A model generated the notes under the pieces. It was not told the origin of the DNA. It worked only from the letters and a program-made list of their open reading frames with translations, and made no database searches. Shown here piece after piece: positions 1-7,382 of a DNA stretch of 64,000 nt. A program made the position numbers and the translations under genes. The DNA comes from Glycomyces amatae (GTDB lineage Bacteria > Actinomycetota > Actinomycetes > Mycobacteriales > Micromonosporaceae): positions 372,001 to 436,000 of the forward strand of contig NZ_JAJLQZ010000001.1 in the NCBI RefSeq assembly GCF_020991375.1, in the 5' to 3' direction. How positions within the stretch are numbered: position 1 is the stretch's first letter; every line of letters starts with the position of its first letter.

Positions 1-322
1 ATCGGAGCCACGAGTTGTAGTACTCCGTCTCGGATTCGTCCTCGGGAGCCGCCCAGGTCATGGAGACGGAGCAGAACGCCTCCTGCTCCACCTGCAGGTC
101 CTCGGCTTGGATCTCGATGCCGTTCTCCGTGAAGAACCCGCTCAGCTCCTCGTAGCCGGCGGCGCTGCACTCCTCGGGGCCCGTGAGGTCGAGTTCGAGC
201 ACCTCCACCTCGGGCGCCGGCGATTCGGCGCCGACGTCGTCGGTCTCGCAGGCTGCGATGGCGAAGGCCAAAGCCATCAGCGATGTCAGTGCTGGGAATC
301 GATGCAGGGAGCGGTCGGCCAT
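1..322 (-). CDS. Putative secreted lipoprotein (5' part only, runs off the window)
   Basis: The reading frame opens with ATG at 322 and stays open to base 1, so only the first 107 codons are visible. The N-terminus has positively charged residues, a hydrophobic stretch and a lipobox-like Ala-Ile-Ala-Ala-Cys with Cys25, which suggests export and lipidation. The mature part is acidic, with two further cysteines spaced about 35 residues apart. That layout resembles the small Cys-paired lipoproteins of actinobacteria (DUF3558-like, from recall) and the proteins at 578-1294 and 9478-10203. It is the last visible member of a leftward cassette starting with a WXG-like protein at 2883, so a role as an accessory or immunity-type surface protein for a type VII substrate is inferred. 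No function is known. Confidence 0.6.
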   Translation of the reverse strand, partial: MADRSLHRFPALTSLMALAFAIAACETDDVGAESPAPEVEVLELDLTGPEECSAAGYEELSGFFTENGIEIQAEDLQVEQEAFCSVSMTWAAPEDESETEYYNSWLR

Positions 323-577
323 TGATGTACCCCGGAATGATCTGGTAGACGAGCGGGTTCGAGAAGTATCCGTCCCAGACGAGCGCCTCCGATTCGAAGC
401 ACCCTCCGGAGCGGCCCTCACGGGACTTCTCCTCGGCCCAGGCGGCCGAGCGAGGGGGCACTATGAGCGGAGCGCGGTGCTCGACGGCGTGAGCGTCGGT
501 GTCTTGGAGGTCGATGGTGAGCGGCTTCCGATCTCCAGCGACTATCTGGCCGCGGCTTGAGAATGCGGTGGCGGCCT
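323..577 (-). other. Spacer holding a possible gene remnant
   Basis: No complete gene lies between the two lipoprotein-type genes. On the minus strand one frame is open across the spacer (from the TTG at 581) and encodes a plausible aromatic stretch ending near 310, with DGYFSNPLVYQIIPGY in the middle. It has no good start or ribosome site and runs into the next gene out of frame. It could be the tail of a lost toxin or substrate gene, or chance coding potential. Confidence 0.25.
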
Positions 578-1294
578 TCAACCAGGGGCTGCAAGCTCCT
601 CGATCGCCGCATGCAGTGACGGCAGGTATTCGTCGCTCAGGAGTGCGGCGATGTCCTGTTCCGATGGTGCGCACGTTGCACCGTCGGCTTCGATTCCGAC
701 CTCGATCCGATAGAAATCCGCCAGCGCGATCGCGGCGATCTTTCGCCCCGGGAGAAATTCGGAAATGAAGACTTCGCCTTCGCGCCAAGGGGCGCCGAAT
801 GTCGAGTAGTGCGTGTCGAACATATCCCCCTCGCTGCCGTAGTTGTTCTTGAAGGTTTCGTAGCCCTCGATGACGAACGCTTCGCTCGGGTTGGGGTAGA
901 CGTCGATGTAGATGCGAGACTGCGGTTCAGCGACTTCGGCTTCTTCTGGCGGGCAACCGGCCTGAGCGTATGTCAGACTGCAGCTCGCCCTCTGGATTGT
1001 TTGAAGCTCCTCGACGTATGTGGTGGGAGAGGAGTCGTTCGTCATTGACGGGTCGGCATCGATTCCCATGAGGGCGGCAAGTTCTTGCAAGCGAAATGAG
1101 TTGCAGGGGTCCTCCAAGCTGAGCACTGAGTTCGTCTGTTCGAGGAAAGCCCCTGGCTCGTTGCCATCGCTCTGCCTGAAGTACTCGAACGCCTGTGGAA
1201 GCAAGAGCAGTGCGATAGCAGTGATGAGTGCGATGGGAACGATTATAGAGAATACGATGTACATCGGGCTGCGCCGTTGCAAGCGCCTACTCAT
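578..1294 (-). CDS. Membrane-anchored hypothetical protein of a T7SS substrate cassette
   Basis: 238 residues from ATG 1294. That start overlaps the stop codon of the upstream gene by eight bases and has GAGGGG seven bases upstream. A GTG 15 bases earlier is possible but lies inside the upstream gene's last codons. A basic N-terminus is followed by one hydrophobic span (about residues 11-34) and an outside domain with several cysteines. The pattern of an early Cys within a short helix and a C-terminal helix with ALLSDEYLPSLHAAIEEL is shared with the lipoprotein at 9478-10203, so the two look like paralogues. Each sits directly downstream of WXG-type genes. A chaperone, anchor or immunity-type function for the co-encoded substrate is inferred from context only. 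There is no catalytic motif. Confidence 0.65.
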   Translation of the reverse strand: MSRRLQRRSPMYIVFSIIVPIALITAIALLLLPQAFEYFRQSDGNEPGAFLEQTNSVLSLEDPCNSFRLQELAALMGIDADPSMTNDSSPTTYVEELQTIQRASCSLTYAQAGCPPEEAEVAEPQSRIYIDVYPNPSEAFVIEGYETFKNNYGSEGDMFDTHYSTFGAPWREGEVFISEFLPGRKIAAIALADFYRIEVGIEADGATCAPSEQDIAALLSDEYLPSLHAAIEELAAPG

Positions 1295-2411
1295 CCTGAT
1301 ACCCCTCACCTGGAATATAGGTGACGCTCCCGATGTTGGTGCCAGCCGTGAACCCTTGAAGTTGGGCTCCGAGGGCTTCCCGTTGTGCTTTGATTCCGGA
1401 TTCCGAGGTGTCGACTGCGCCGAGCAGGTCCGCGGTCCACTTCTGAATATCGTCGCTTGTGGCGACGTTCTCCCAAGTGACGGTGATCTTGAAGTCGCCC
1501 TGTTTAGTGGTCATGCTGGAGAGCCAGCCGGTCGCGTTGGCGAGACCGGGCACCTTGTCCAGTAGTCCGATGGTACCAATAACGTCTGCAATGGACTGTA
1601 GTACTCCGATGTCCAGTGAGAGGTGAGTCTTCTCGGCCATCGCCTTGTAGCTGTCGTACACGGCCTGCCCCAGCGTGGCATGGACGACGACCTGTGCGCG
1701 CAATTCGTCGATCGCGTAGTTCAACAGGATGGCCGCCAGGTTGGTCTGCTGCTGTGAAGCACCCGCCATGACATCGGCGCCGAAGTACCGATGTCCTTTG
1801 TCGCTGGCGAGGTCGCCGGTCCAATGGGTCTCGAAGAGTTCCCGGATGGATCCGAAGAGTCCGAGTTCATCCTGCGAGAAGGTTCGCAGCGCGGCCTCGA
1901 CGCCGACCATTCGCTGTGCAGTCAGAAGCGAATTGTCGTATCTGGTGTCGTCGAAGATCGTCTCGTATCGTTGCACGATCTGGTCGACGGCGGCGTTCGC
2001 GTCATTGACCGCCTGCTCCGAGATGCTCTGCTCCTGGTCAGAGGTCGCTTGCACGTGTACCGGGCATCCGGCGGTGTCGGACCAACGGACGCCGTTGACA
2101 AGTTCGCCGGTCTGGGGGTCGACGCCCTCAGGCCCCGGTGTCTCCCAGGCGCCGGTCCAAATCTCGGATCTGTAATCAGGCCAGAGTGCCGCCGCGAGTT
2201 CACGGCGACGGGTCTCGGTGAACGGCGCACGGAATTCCTCCAGGCCGGCGAGAATCTCGGCCTTGCGCGGGACATTGTCAAGCCCTTCCAAGAGCTCGCT
2301 GTCAAAATATTGGTCAGCCGCGATCTCGTCGTCGACTGGCCCCGGATCATAGGGTTCGGCCGGCTGCTCGCCGTTCGGCACCCATTCGCCGTCCACTTCC
2401 TGGTCGCTCAT
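1287..2411 (-). CDS. WXG-motif protein, probable type VII secretion substrate
   Basis: 374 residues from ATG 2411. The frame extends upstream, but the extension overlaps the preceding gene, and ATG 2411 lies four bases beyond that gene's stop. The N-terminal 80 residues are acidic and disordered-looking. The middle is long helices, with a Trp-Thr-Gly turn (HWTGDL, around residue 225) as in WXG100 hairpins. A hydrophobic stretch around residues 270-320 follows. ESX/T7SS substrates of this kind are known to carry helical WXG domains. No toxin motif is recognised in the C-terminus. It is the second gene of the leftward operon 2883-1 and overlaps the next gene, which indicates translational coupling. 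It may be the large substrate, paired with the 155-residue protein encoded just upstream. Confidence 0.6.
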   Translation of the reverse strand: MSDQEVDGEWVPNGEQPAEPYDPGPVDDEIAADQYFDSELLEGLDNVPRKAEILAGLEEFRAPFTETRRRELAAALWPDYRSEIWTGAWETPGPEGVDPQTGELVNGVRWSDTAGCPVHVQATSDQEQSISEQAVNDANAAVDQIVQRYETIFDDTRYDNSLLTAQRMVGVEAALRTFSQDELGLFGSIRELFETHWTGDLASDKGHRYFGADVMAGASQQQTNLAAILLNYAIDELRAQVVVHATLGQAVYDSYKAMAEKTHLSLDIGVLQSIADVIGTIGLLDKVPGLANATGWLSSMTTKQGDFKITVTWENVATSDDIQKWTADLLGAVDTSESGIKAQREALGAQLQGFTAGTNIGSVTYIPGEGYQDE

Positions 2412-2415
2412 GCCC

Positions 2416-2883
2416 CTACTCCACGATCCGGTTGCCGTGGGTGCCGTCAGGATCGAGCGCTGCATCGTATTCGCCGCCCATGTCCAGAAGCTGCGTGTCG
2501 GGAGCGGCGTCCAGATCCTCTGCGGCGGTGCCCTCGGCCTGCTGGGTACTGCTGCGCTCGTATCCCTCACCGAGCAGGTCGTCTTGGATATCGGCGAAGC
2601 TGGACTCGATCGCGGCCTCGTTCAACTCGTTGGCCTCGACTATCGCTTCGAGAGTGCGGTGGTACGCCTGAAGGTTGGCGGCGGTCTCGTAGGCGCAGTT
2701 GCGGAGCAGGGTGTAATAGTCGCTCCAGGCTTCGCGAAAGGGGCCGCCGAAGGCGTAGTCGCGTACACGGCCCGCGTCTTTGACGAGGTCGGCGACATTC
2801 TCGTACTCGTGCGCGAGCGTCTGGTAGTGACCGGCCGCTTCCAGGATCTTCTCGTTGTCGATGACGATCTGGTCACCGGCCAT
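2416..2883 (-). CDS. Small WXG-like helical protein, first gene of the leftward cassette
   Basis: 155 residues from ATG 2883. It is predicted to be almost all helix, with an ...EAWSDYY... turn near residue 52 where WXG100/LXG-type proteins have W-x-G, so the glycine is not conserved. The last 40 residues are acidic and disordered. Length and position, ahead of a larger WXG protein with a four-base gap, match the small partner or targeting factor of T7SS polymorphic-toxin cassettes. There is no signal peptide, as expected for ESX substrates. The 170 bases on its 5' side are shared with the oppositely directed cassette beginning near 3053 and should hold the promoter. Confidence 0.6.
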   Translation of the reverse strand: MAGDQIVIDNEKILEAAGHYQTLAHEYENVADLVKDAGRVRDYAFGGPFREAWSDYYTLLRNCAYETAANLQAYHRTLEAIVEANELNEAAIESSFADIQDDLLGEGYERSSTQQAEGTAAEDLDAAPDTQLLDMGGEYDAALDPDGTHGNRIVE

Positions 2884-3052
2884 GCGGGCCTCCGCAGGCG
2901 GGAACGGATGAAGGACGGGAGTGCTGCATGCTCACCTCTGGGGGAAAGGTCGAGGTTGTCGGGGTTCACCCGAATGGGGTGCACGCAGGTTACCAAGTGA
3001 TCGCAATACGTGCTGTCCATGCGACCCTCAGGGCCCACCGGCCGGGACCTGA

Positions 3053-3475
3053 CGGTCTCACTGCAGGCTTTCCACCGGAGCGCAGGTCACCGCGATCCGC
3101 CTGCGCGGCCTGTCCGAAGACGAACGCCACGCCCTCGCGGAACTCCTCGCCACCGACCGCCTCCCCGCCGCGGACCCACGCGTCGCCATCGCGGCCCTGC
3201 TCGAATCGCTCGATCCGGTTCCGTTTGAGACAGTGCTGAACGAACCCGTCGGACCCCTCGGAAACCGCGCGCGACAGAAGAGCGAGATCGCCTCCGCACG
3301 TACGCTCCTCTCCGGTGTCGGACTGGCCCAGCTGGTCATGGAGGTGTACCAGCAGGCGGCCGCCGAGGCGTCGCAGCAGGCGAGCGCCGCCATGTCCGAC
3401 ATGTTCGGCTCGGAGTCCGAGGCCGCAGGATTCATCCGGCAGGCCGTGAACCGCTACGCGCCGGCGGGTGAGTGA
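3053..3475 (+). pseudogene. Chimeric remnant: JetD-like N-terminal fragment joined to a YbaB/EbfC-like C-terminus
   Basis: This frame is open from after the TGA at 3050 to the TGA at 3473-3475 and has no ATG/GTG before GTG 3233. The first part (3068-3280) encodes IRLRGLSEDERHALAELLA and then a GPLGNRARQK stretch, which from memory is the pattern of the N-terminal domain (DUF3323) of TIGR02679/Wadjet JetD nucleases. The second part (3290-3472) is a helical, Ala/Gln-rich segment. Its end, SESEAAGFIRQAVNRY, lines up with the C-terminus of the YbaB-like protein at 12528-12926. YbaB also precedes an EspC-like gene in that second cassette, so the original first gene here was probably YbaB, replaced at its 5' end by a JetD fragment. 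A short product starting at GTG 3233 is possible. Confidence 0.5.
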
Positions 3476-3801
3476 TGGCCGAGGGATTCGGCGTCGACCC
3501 GCAGGTCCTGGTCGACCACGCGGCGAGCCTGCAGAGCCGCGTCTTCAGTAAGGTCGAGAACACCGCCGGCGCCGTCGACCAGGTCGGGATCGGCGACAGC
3601 ACCGCGTGGGGCGTGATCTTCGAGCAGCTCGTACCGGTGGCCCTCGGCGGCGTCTTCGACGACGCCACCGAAGCGATGAACAGCACTGAGGACTTCTCGA
3701 ACGCCCTCGGCGAAGCGCTCGAGGGCACCGCCGTCAACTATCGGCTGTCGGATGAAGGAGCCGTGGCCGATCTGAACACCATCGCAGGAGCGATCGAATG
3801 A
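3475..3801 (+). CDS. EspC-like small T7SS-associated protein
   Basis: 108 residues from ATG 3475, which overlaps the preceding TGA. The GTG three bases upstream would add one residue. It begins with GFGVDPQVLVDHAASLQSR, the 'V-D-P-x-x-L-x-x-H/Y-A' opening of the DUF2580/EspC family of ESX-associated substrates (recall). Two helices are interrupted by a Trp-Gly turn, GDSTAWGVIF. The same position in the second cassette is held by the protein at 12210-12527. The next gene starts inside this gene's stop (ATGA), so the two are translationally coupled and probably made in matching amounts as partners. Confidence 0.65.
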   Translation: MAEGFGVDPQVLVDHAASLQSRVFSKVENTAGAVDQVGIGDSTAWGVIFEQLVPVALGGVFDDATEAMNSTEDFSNALGEALEGTAVNYRLSDEGAVADLNTIAGAIE

Positions 3802-4862
3802 ACGACCTGATCGCGGAAGCCCCGTCCGGGACCGGTCTCGGCGGCACCCGCGCCCTCAGCAGCTGCGTCGACGTCTTCAGTGACGCCACCGCCGAGGACT
3901 TCGACCCGATGTCCTTCGCCATCGACGGCGTCGTGGCGGGCATGGATCTGCTCGCGTTCGCCGCCAACCCGCTCAAGGAGTTCCTCATGGCCGGCTTCGG
4001 CTGGATCATCGAGAACGTCGCGGTCGTCAACGAGCCGTTCAACAAGCTGACGGGCAACCCCGGTGAGATCCAGGCGCTCACCGAGACCTGGGGCAACATC
4101 TCCGGTGAGCTGGACGCCGCCGCGCAGGAGATGGCGGCGGCCATCGCCGAGGTCGACACCTGGACGGGGGACGCGGCGGACGCCTACCGGAGGGTGGCGG
4201 ACACCTATGCTCAAGTGCTCTCGGGCGCCTCAGGGGCGGCCGGCTCCGTGTCGACCGGGATCGCCATCTCAGGAATGGTCGTCGCCACGGTACGCGGTCT
4301 CGTCCTGGAGCTCATCTGCGACTTCGCCGCGCGAGGGGTCATGTACCTGATCTCCGCCGCCGCCAGTGCCGTGTTCACCTTCGGCGGATCGCTCGTCGCC
4401 GCCGCGGGCACGGTCATCATGGACGCGGGCACCACCATCGCGAAGTGCATGTACAAGATCGGGCAGGCGCTCAACAGCCTCGCCGATCTGTTTCGGAAGA
4501 TGACCAAGTGCAAGGGCGCCTTCCAGCAGCTCGCCCGCGGCGCCGACGAGGCCGCGTCCGCGATGCGCACCGGGGCGCGGAAGGTCGATTTCGGCTCCCT
4601 GCGAACCGGCATGGATCTCAAGTTCACCGGACTCAGACCACCGAAGTTCACGGCTGACGGTGTCATGGACCGCTACAAGAGCATGAACGACGGCATCGAC
4701 TGGAGCTCGACCAATCCCTTGAGCCCCAACCGTTTCGGCGACGCGGTAGACGCGGTCAGCGTCGGCGCGGGCTATCCGGCCACTGCGGTGAAGAGCGCTC
4801 TGGCCGAAGGCGACAACCAAGGCGACGCCTCCGAGCGGGCGGACGACAATCAGGACCGGTGA
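3798..4862 (+). CDS. WXG100-like large protein, probable T7SS substrate with hydrophobic centre
   Basis: 354 residues from ATG 3798 (ATGA overlap with the upstream gene). Helices lead to a Trp-Thr-Gly motif in VDTWTGDAADAYRR near residue 117, the signature hairpin of WXG100 proteins. A long hydrophobic region (about residues 155-225) with glycine-alanine runs follows, as in the membrane-active middle of ESX toxins. The C-terminal 110 residues are polar, with no recognised enzymatic motif. The 232-residue protein at 11506-12204 has the same N-terminal plan: MNDSL/MNDLIA start, hydrophobic centre, W-x-G. Here the C-terminal domain is fused, while in the other cassette it is a separate gene. Two small membrane proteins follow directly and are candidate immunity or anchor factors. 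Confidence 0.65.
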   Translation: MNDLIAEAPSGTGLGGTRALSSCVDVFSDATAEDFDPMSFAIDGVVAGMDLLAFAANPLKEFLMAGFGWIIENVAVVNEPFNKLTGNPGEIQALTETWGNISGELDAAAQEMAAAIAEVDTWTGDAADAYRRVADTYAQVLSGASGAAGSVSTGIAISGMVVATVRGLVLELICDFAARGVMYLISAAASAVFTFGGSLVAAAGTVIMDAGTTIAKCMYKIGQALNSLADLFRKMTKCKGAFQQLARGADEAASAMRTGARKVDFGSLRTGMDLKFTGLRPPKFTADGVMDRYKSMNDGIDWSSTNPLSPNRFGDAVDAVSVGAGYPATAVKSALAEGDNQGDASERADDNQDR

Positions 4863-4866
4863 TGTG

Positions 4867-5019
4867 ATGTCGGAGTGGTTCGCGATCCCCGGGTGGGGGC
4901 TGGTGTTCGCCTCCTGGGGGTTCGCGCTCGCCGCGGGGCTGCTCATCGGAGCATTCCTGGTCCGGACCGAGCTCAAGGCGCGCCGCGAGTACCGGGACCG
5001 CCGCAAGGGAACGGAGTAG
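4867..5019 (+). CDS. 50-residue single-span membrane protein
   Basis: ATG 4867 to TAG 5019, four bases after the preceding stop and three bases before the next start, so it is clearly inside the operon. The product has one hydrophobic span (about residues 9-33), preceded by a Trp-rich N-terminus and followed by a strongly basic tail (KARREYRDRRKG). It probably inserts with its tail in the cytoplasm. Operon position and tight spacing support a real gene despite its small size. A role as immunity peptide or membrane partner of the WXG protein is inferred only. No family is recognised. Confidence 0.6.
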   Translation: MSEWFAIPGWGLVFASWGFALAAGLLIGAFLVRTELKARREYRDRRKGTE

Positions 5020-5022
5020 CGG

Positions 5023-5592
5023 ATGCCGGTGTCGCTGGGGGAGGCGCTGCTGATGCTCGGGGCCACGGTCGTGGGCTCGGCGGCCGTCATCGCGGTTTGC
5101 GTTCTCGCGGCGGTGGGCCTGTCGTCGGTGTTCGGGCGGTTCGTCGGTCCCGCTCCGCCGGAACCGACTCCTGAGGAACGCCTTCGTCGTGCGGAGGCGC
5201 AGCAGGAGGAGGACAAGGCTCTTGAATCCCGCTGGCAGGAAAGAGAACACGGACGCGGTAGAGACTATGTGGATAGCACGCATGTGTCGTTCCGGGTGTT
5301 CGGCTGGGTCTTCGCGGCCGTGTACCTGCTGGTCGGGCTCAGCAGCATCCTCGCGCACGTCGCCGATCCCGGTGAGGGCTTCCCGATGCAGTTGGCGGCG
5401 AGGCCGCTCTGGGTCGCGTTCCTGGTCGCGATCATGGCCGGGATCGTGGCCGGATCGCGGTACCAGCGCCGCTTCAGGCGGATGAGCAGGATGGACCAGC
5501 GGGAGTTCCTCGCGCGACAGCGGGCCAGGCTCGAACGGGAGCGCCGCGGCCGTCTCGACGGCATCCGGCGGCACGTGTTCCCCGGCCGCTGA
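5023..5592 (+). CDS. Three-span membrane protein of the T7SS cassette
   Basis: 189 residues from ATG 5023. One N-terminal hydrophobic span (about residues 8-38) is followed by a charged Glu/Arg helix likely to form a coiled coil (residues 48-80), then two further spans (about 92-112 and 128-146) and a basic helix rich in Arg (150-185). No motif is recognised. It is the last gene of the rightward cassette that starts at 3475, so it may protect against or localise the WXG protein encoded at 3798-4862. Confidence that it is coding is good because of operon spacing, length and clean high-GC third positions. Confidence 0.65.
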   Translation: MPVSLGEALLMLGATVVGSAAVIAVCVLAAVGLSSVFGRFVGPAPPEPTPEERLRRAEAQQEEDKALESRWQEREHGRGRDYVDSTHVSFRVFGWVFAAVYLLVGLSSILAHVADPGEGFPMQLAARPLWVAFLVAIMAGIVAGSRYQRRFRRMSRMDQREFLARQRARLERERRGRLDGIRRHVFPGR

Positions 5593-5602
5593 ACCTGGTG
5601 AC

Positions 5603-5779
5603 GCGCAGGGCCGCTGCGAGCTGCGGCCGGGCCGGGCGGGCCTCGGGCCGTGCGTGTGGGAGGCGGCCGTGTTCGCCCACGAGCGCGACGCATTCACACG
5701 AGTACTGGACGGACGAGGGCCCCTTGACGAACGACTCGCTCTCTGGCGCGCCGACGTCATCGAAGGAAAGGTCCGCTGA
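5603..5779 (+). pseudogene. C-terminal remnant of an unidentified protein
   Basis: An open frame with no start codon ends at TGA 5777. Its last 45 codons read like real protein, with VWEAAVFAHERDAFTRVL followed by DERLALWRADVIEGKVR and a stop, while other frames look random. It sits in the 305-base gap between the last cassette gene and the decayed helicase copy, so it is probably one more deletion scar. I could not assign it to a family. Confidence 0.35.
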
Positions 5780-5897
5780 CCGCCGCGGCACTGATGCGGC
5801 GAGCATGACCAGACGGACCGCAGGAGCCGCCTGAAGAGGGTCCGGAGGACGGCCGTCCCGAATGCGATGAGTGCGCCGTCCATTCCCCGGAGCCCGT

Positions 5898-6387
5898 ATG
5901 ACCGGTGCACACGCGCGTTCGCAGGCCGCCCACGCCCGCAACATCCCTTCACCAGTACGAGCGGCTCGCCGCCGCACCTGCGCAACTCCAGGCGGCCGTT
6001 CGCGACCAGGCCGCGGCCCTCACCTCGGAGCGGCCGCTGAGCGGCTCGCGACGAAGGGGCAGCGGCGCTTCCTCGTGGTCTGCCCCGCCAGCGTCGTCCC
6101 GAACCGGCTCAGCGAGGTCCGCAAGCACACGCGCCTGGCCGCGTTCAGCCTCCACGGACCCGGACGCGAGACCGAGGCCCGGAAGCGGCTATGCCTCGGC
6201 GGCATCGCCCTGACCACGTTCAACACCGTCGACCGCCTCGACTCGCTGCACCGAGCCGAGACCGCGCTCCTGGTCGTCGACGAGGCCCACTACGTCAAGA
6301 ACCCCGATGCGAAGCGCACCCGTGCGGTCCGGGCCGCGATCGGCCGACCGCGGCAAGGACGAGCGCATCCGCACCTGCGACGGCTAA
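5898..6387 (+). pseudogene. Decayed partial copy of the SNF2 helicase gene at 14547-16742
   Basis: It starts at ATG 5898 with AHARSQAAHARN, then after a frameshift LHQYERLAAAPAQLQ, matching the start of the intact protein (RHARAQVARARD, LRRYEDLAGTPSRLR). After a deletion it continues with QRRFLVVCPASVVPN, then AFSLHGPGRE, LTTFNTVDRL and LVVDEAHYVKNPDAKR, which are motifs Ia-II of the intact gene. A second deletion and frameshift join this to GKDERIR with TAA at 6385-6387, matching KDGVDERIR near the C-terminus. The Walker A region, helicase C lobe and HhH are gone, so it cannot work. It is in the same orientation as the intact copy and ends on the stop of the next gene. Confidence 0.8.
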
Positions 6388-7247
6388 CCCGCGGCCGCCT
6401 GGCGCAGCTCGGCCGCGCGGTCCAGGATCTGCCCCACCGTGCGGTCCCCGTCCGTTTGTTCCCCGCTGCCCTTGCGGGCCTTGGCGAGCAGTTCCAAACG
6501 GACCTTCTCGCCTTCGCCCGCAGCGACCCGGGCCAGCAGCTTGTCCTTCTGCGTCTCGCGCAGTTTTGCGATCACCCCGGTGATCTCGACGCCGGGAGCC
6601 GTCCGGTTCGGGCTGGCTTCGGCCGCGACCTTCAAGAGCGTGCGGTCGAGGCGCATGAAGTCGGCCATGGCCCGCTGCGGACCGGAGAGCGACTTCAGGC
6701 CCGGCGGCACGGGCGGTTCCAAGCGCGTCTCGTCGTCGGCGGGAAACGCCTCCTCGTCGATCTCCCAGCGACCATAGGAGGCGAGCCAGGCGAGGTAGAG
6801 CGCACGGAGGTCCCCTTTGGCGATCTCGTCGCGGACGCCGGTGAGCGCGGCGAGCGGGAAGCGCAGCTCGTCGCCGTCCCAATCCTCGTCGTACTCGGGC
6901 GGTTCCTCGGTCGAGTACGCGAACTCGAAGACGACGTGTTCGCTCGACGGGATGACGGTGAGGCCGCCGTCAGCCCGGTAATGCTCGACCGCCTTGACGT
7001 CGACCGCCTTGCGCGGCAGCTTCAGCAGCAGGGTCCGCTCGCCCCAGTCGGCATAGTGCAGGTGCGCGTCGAAGTAGCGGGTCGTCATCGCGTAAGGGTC
7101 GCCTTTGAAACTGCCCCAGTGGTATTCGTTCGTGAAACCGGTGGCGGTGATCTCGGCGCGGGTTGAGACCTCGCGGAGCTCGGCCTGCTCGTCGGGGGAC
7201 AGCGGCCGGTCGAGGGCGAGGAACTCGTAGTATTCGTAGGTGCTCAC
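6384..7247 (-). CDS. Conserved hypothetical protein (EYYEF N-terminus)
   Basis: 287 residues from GTG 7247. The longer frame starting at 7310 adds an unlikely leader. The conserved-looking opening STYEYYEFLALDRPLSPDEQ, with ITATGFTNEYHWGSFKGDP just after, is one I recall from a family of uncharacterised bacterial proteins that often sit near SNF2/SWIM-type genes; here a decayed SNF2 copy abuts its 3' end. The C-terminal third is a Lys/Arg/Glu-rich helical region, likely a coiled coil. There is no signal peptide or membrane span, so it is cytoplasmic. Its stop overlaps the pseudogene stop on the other strand by three bases. Function is not known. Confidence 0.7.
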   Translation of the reverse strand: MSTYEYYEFLALDRPLSPDEQAELREVSTRAEITATGFTNEYHWGSFKGDPYAMTTRYFDAHLHYADWGERTLLLKLPRKAVDVKAVEHYRADGGLTVIPSSEHVVFEFAYSTEEPPEYDEDWDGDELRFPLAALTGVRDEIAKGDLRALYLAWLASYGRWEIDEEAFPADDETRLEPPVPPGLKSLSGPQRAMADFMRLDRTLLKVAAEASPNRTAPGVEITGVIAKLRETQKDKLLARVAAGEGEKVRLELLAKARKGSGEQTDGDRTVGQILDRAAELRQAAAG

Positions 7248-7326
7248 GAAGGCCCTTCCGAACAGCTGCTTCGGCGCTGCTCTGACTTGAGCGCATCCTA
7301 AGGGCTGCAATCGGTTCTCTGATAAA

Positions 7327-7352
7327 GGGGGCGCAGGGCCACCGGCGCCCCC
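7327..7352 (-). terminator. Rho-independent terminator after the 438-residue gene
   Basis: An eight-base G/C stem (7327-7334 with 7345-7352) and a ten-base loop lie 31 bases beyond the stop at 7383. On the minus strand it is followed by TTTATC. Confidence 0.5.
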
Positions 7353-7382
7353 GGTCCGGACGGTATCGACGGCTCGATGGCT

